64,000 bases of DNA from Flectobacillus sp. BAB-3569 (GTDB lineage: Bacteria > Bacteroidota > Bacteroidia > Cytophagales > Spirosomataceae): the NCBI RefSeq assembly GCF_002270355.1, contig NZ_NJFZ01000015.1:186001-250000 (forward strand), read 5' to 3'. This document shows, in pieces, positions 62,452 to 64,000 of this stretch; the stretch's first letter is position 1; every line of letters begins with the position of its first letter. The position numbers were made by a program, and so were the translations under genes. Below the pieces are notes generated by a model. It saw nothing but the letters and a program-made list of their open reading frames with translations, was not told the DNA's origin and did no database searches.

Positions 62452-64000
62452 ATGAATCAAGTTAGTTTTCGCTACTTGGCTGGATTTATACTGGCAGGAT
62501 TTGGGTTATTTGCCCAAAATCCTGCCGACCAAATTCGGCTCAACCAAGTTGGTTTTTACCCCAATGCACCCAAACAAGCGGTAGTGGTTGGTAAAAACTA
62601 TGAGAACTTTAAACTTATCGACCAGAAAACAAAAAAAGTTGTATTTAAAGGAAAAATAAAAGAGGCGATTAAAAGTCCATTTTCTGAAAAATACACTCAA
62701 GAAATAGATTTTTCTAGTTTTCGAAAAAAAGGAAAATATCTGCTCTCTGTGGATAAGTTGGGAGAGTCTCATCCTTTCGAAATCAAAGATAATGCACTTA
62801 GTTCCGTAGCTAAAGCCGCTATCAAAGGGTATTATTTTCAACGTGTTTCTGAAGATTTACCTGAGAAATATGCAGGAAAATGGGCTAGAAAAGCAGGTCA
62901 TCCTGATACCTCGGTATTGGTTCATGCCAACGCCGTCTCATCGAATCGTCCTGAAGGTACTCGTATCAATTCTCCAAGAGGGTGGTATGATGCTGGGGAT
63001 TACAATAAATACATTGTCAATTCGGGTATTACCATGTACACGCTATTGTCAGCTTTGGAGGATTTCCCTAAAGTTGCTAGCGAATTAGAGTTGAACATCC
63101 CCGAAAGTGGTAATTCTTTGCCTGATCTTTTAGATGAAATTTTGGTCAATCTCGAATGGATGTTGACTATGCAAGACCCCAATGATGGAGGTGTTTATCA
63201 TAAGTTAACGAATGCCAATTTTGACGGAATGATTATGCCTGACAAGGCGACTCTTCCTAGATATGTGGTTCAGAAAAATACTATAGCAAGTTTAGATTTT
63301 GCCGCAGTAATGGCTCAAGCCTCAAGGATTTTAAAACCCTATAACCCTGAATTATCAAGTCGGTGTTTAACATCAGCGGAAAGTGCTTGGAATTGGGCAA
63401 AAGCGAATCCTAAAGTATTTTATCGTCAAAATCAGAACAATGAGAAATTTAAACCTGCTATCACTACAGGCGGGTATGAAGATAATAATGATACTGACGA
63501 ATGGTTTTGGGCATCTGCAGAGTTATTTGTAGCCACGCAAAATTCTCAATATTGGGAAGGAATCGCTAGTACTGATGTGTATTGGCTTCCGATTCAATCG
63601 TGGAATTCGGTGATGCCATTGGGCGCTTTTTCTTTGTTAAAAGCACAAAAAACTTTGCCTTCATTTACCAATAATAAAATAGCACAAATTCAAAATACTG
63701 TTTTGAAGCAAGCAGACGAAATGGTGAAAGATTTGGATAAGCGATTGTTTAGAACAGTGATGGGTAAAACAGCCAAGGATTTTATGTGGGGTAGTTCGTC
63801 CCATGCGGCTAATCAAGCCATGTTTCTACTTCAAGCTTTTCAACTAAACCCTAAGAAAATCTATTTGGAGGCGGCTTTGGGAAATATGGATTATTTGTTG
63901 GGACGAAATGGCGTTGGCTACTCATTGCTAACGGGTTATGGGAGCAAATATCCTATGCATCCACATCACCGCCCGTCTATTGCCGATGGAGTAGACGAAC
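62452..64000 (+). CDS. Glycoside hydrolase family 9 endoglucanase, partial (3' end outside window)
   Basis: The start at 62452 is followed by a signal peptide (LAGFILAGFGLFAQ). A cellulase N-terminal Ig-like domain comes next (DQIRLNQVGFYPNAPKQAVVV), then the GH9 (alpha/alpha)6 barrel. The catalytic base motif DAGDYNKYIVNSG is near residue 182 and the HxxHR stretch MHPHHRPS near the edge. The proton donor Glu is expected beyond the window. At least 516 codons are visible and the frame is open to the end. With the GH31 gene upstream it suggests degradation of beta-glucan or xyloglucan. Confidence 0.93.
   Translation, partial: MNQVSFRYLAGFILAGFGLFAQNPADQIRLNQVGFYPNAPKQAVVVGKNYENFKLIDQKTKKVVFKGKIKEAIKSPFSEKYTQEIDFSSFRKKGKYLLSVDKLGESHPFEIKDNALSSVAKAAIKGYYFQRVSEDLPEKYAGKWARKAGHPDTSVLVHANAVSSNRPEGTRINSPRGWYDAGDYNKYIVNSGITMYTLLSALEDFPKVASELELNIPESGNSLPDLLDEILVNLEWMLTMQDPNDGGVYHKLTNANFDGMIMPDKATLPRYVVQKNTIASLDFAAVMAQASRILKPYNPELSSRCLTSAESAWNWAKANPKVFYRQNQNNEKFKPAITTGGYEDNNDTDEWFWASAELFVATQNSQYWEGIASTDVYWLPIQSWNSVMPLGAFSLLKAQKTLPSFTNNKIAQIQNTVLKQADEMVKDLDKRLFRTVMGKTAKDFMWGSSSHAANQAMFLLQAFQLNPKKIYLEAALGNMDYLLGRNGVGYSLLTGYGSKYPMHPHHRPSIADGVDE

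Noticed and set aside
1-64000. tRNA, rRNA, CRISPR arrays, prophage or insertion sequences
   Set aside because: None was recognised on either strand; the repeats found are short and non-coding.

Overview
The window looks like a chromosomal segment of an AT-rich member of the Bacteroidota, most likely Cytophagales (Spirosomataceae/Cytophagaceae-like). The signs are a SusC/SusD pair, the TamL lipoprotein, a DUF3098 gene between ftsX and uppP, periplasmic propeller-type histidine kinases, a class I LanB and many short lipoprotein signals. The genus is not proven. I saw no rRNA, tRNA, CRISPR array, prophage or intact insertion sequence.

Layout. 1-1310: 3' part of a DUF1549-type cytochrome lipoprotein (minus). 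1715-5821: an mprF-like lysyl-phosphatidylglycerol synthase and an acvB/virJ-like gene, both on the minus strand and both disrupted. 6193-14423: PH-domain protein, tamL, SpoU-type RNA methyltransferase, aldo/keto reductase, NUC1 endonuclease, HI0933-family flavoprotein and a stand-alone LytTR protein. 14730-18622: propeller histidine kinase and its LytTR response regulator. 18851-21162: exported and TPR proteins. 21345-28961: housekeeping genes (etfB-etfA, bifunctional nuclease, ftsX-DUF3098-uppP-truB-ribF, a YdeI-like protein). 29227-35797: twin-arginine Gfo/Idh/MocA oxidoreductase and a SusC/SusD pair. 36065-39154: a full-length lantibiotic dehydratase with no visible precursor or partner. 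39369-42694: di-haem peroxidase and a PhoX/DUF839 lipoprotein. 43034-49177: phenylalanine/tyrosine degradation cluster (hmgA, phhA, hppD, marR, fahA, flavin reductase). 49442-52900: SDR, a shrunken GH13 protein lacking its catalytic core, and a frameshifted UMF1-type transporter. 54241-57036: TonB-dependent outer-membrane protein. 57341-59729: divergent NarL-type regulator and histidine kinase. 59993-64000: GH31 and GH9 glycosidases, suggesting the edge of a xyloglucan or beta-glucan locus.

How the genes work together. MprF makes lysyl-PG, and AcvB of Agrobacterium hydrolyses it; here both candidate genes are adjacent and both broken, so a whole lipid-modification module may be decaying. The aromatic cluster turns phenylalanine into fumarate and acetoacetate. 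A 12+12 nt perfect palindrome just before hmgA recurs in imperfect form before marR, so MarR probably represses both units.

The most unusual non-coding signal is a set of interspersed, hairpin-forming repeats confined to intergenic spaces. They fall into several sequence vocabularies, including a conserved-centre family at about 1.5, 13.9 and 30.7 kb, and a family sharing a perfect 30-nt match in opposite orientations at 6.07 and 39.28 kb. The most unusual protein is the contracted GH13 pseudo-enzyme beside the transporter gene.
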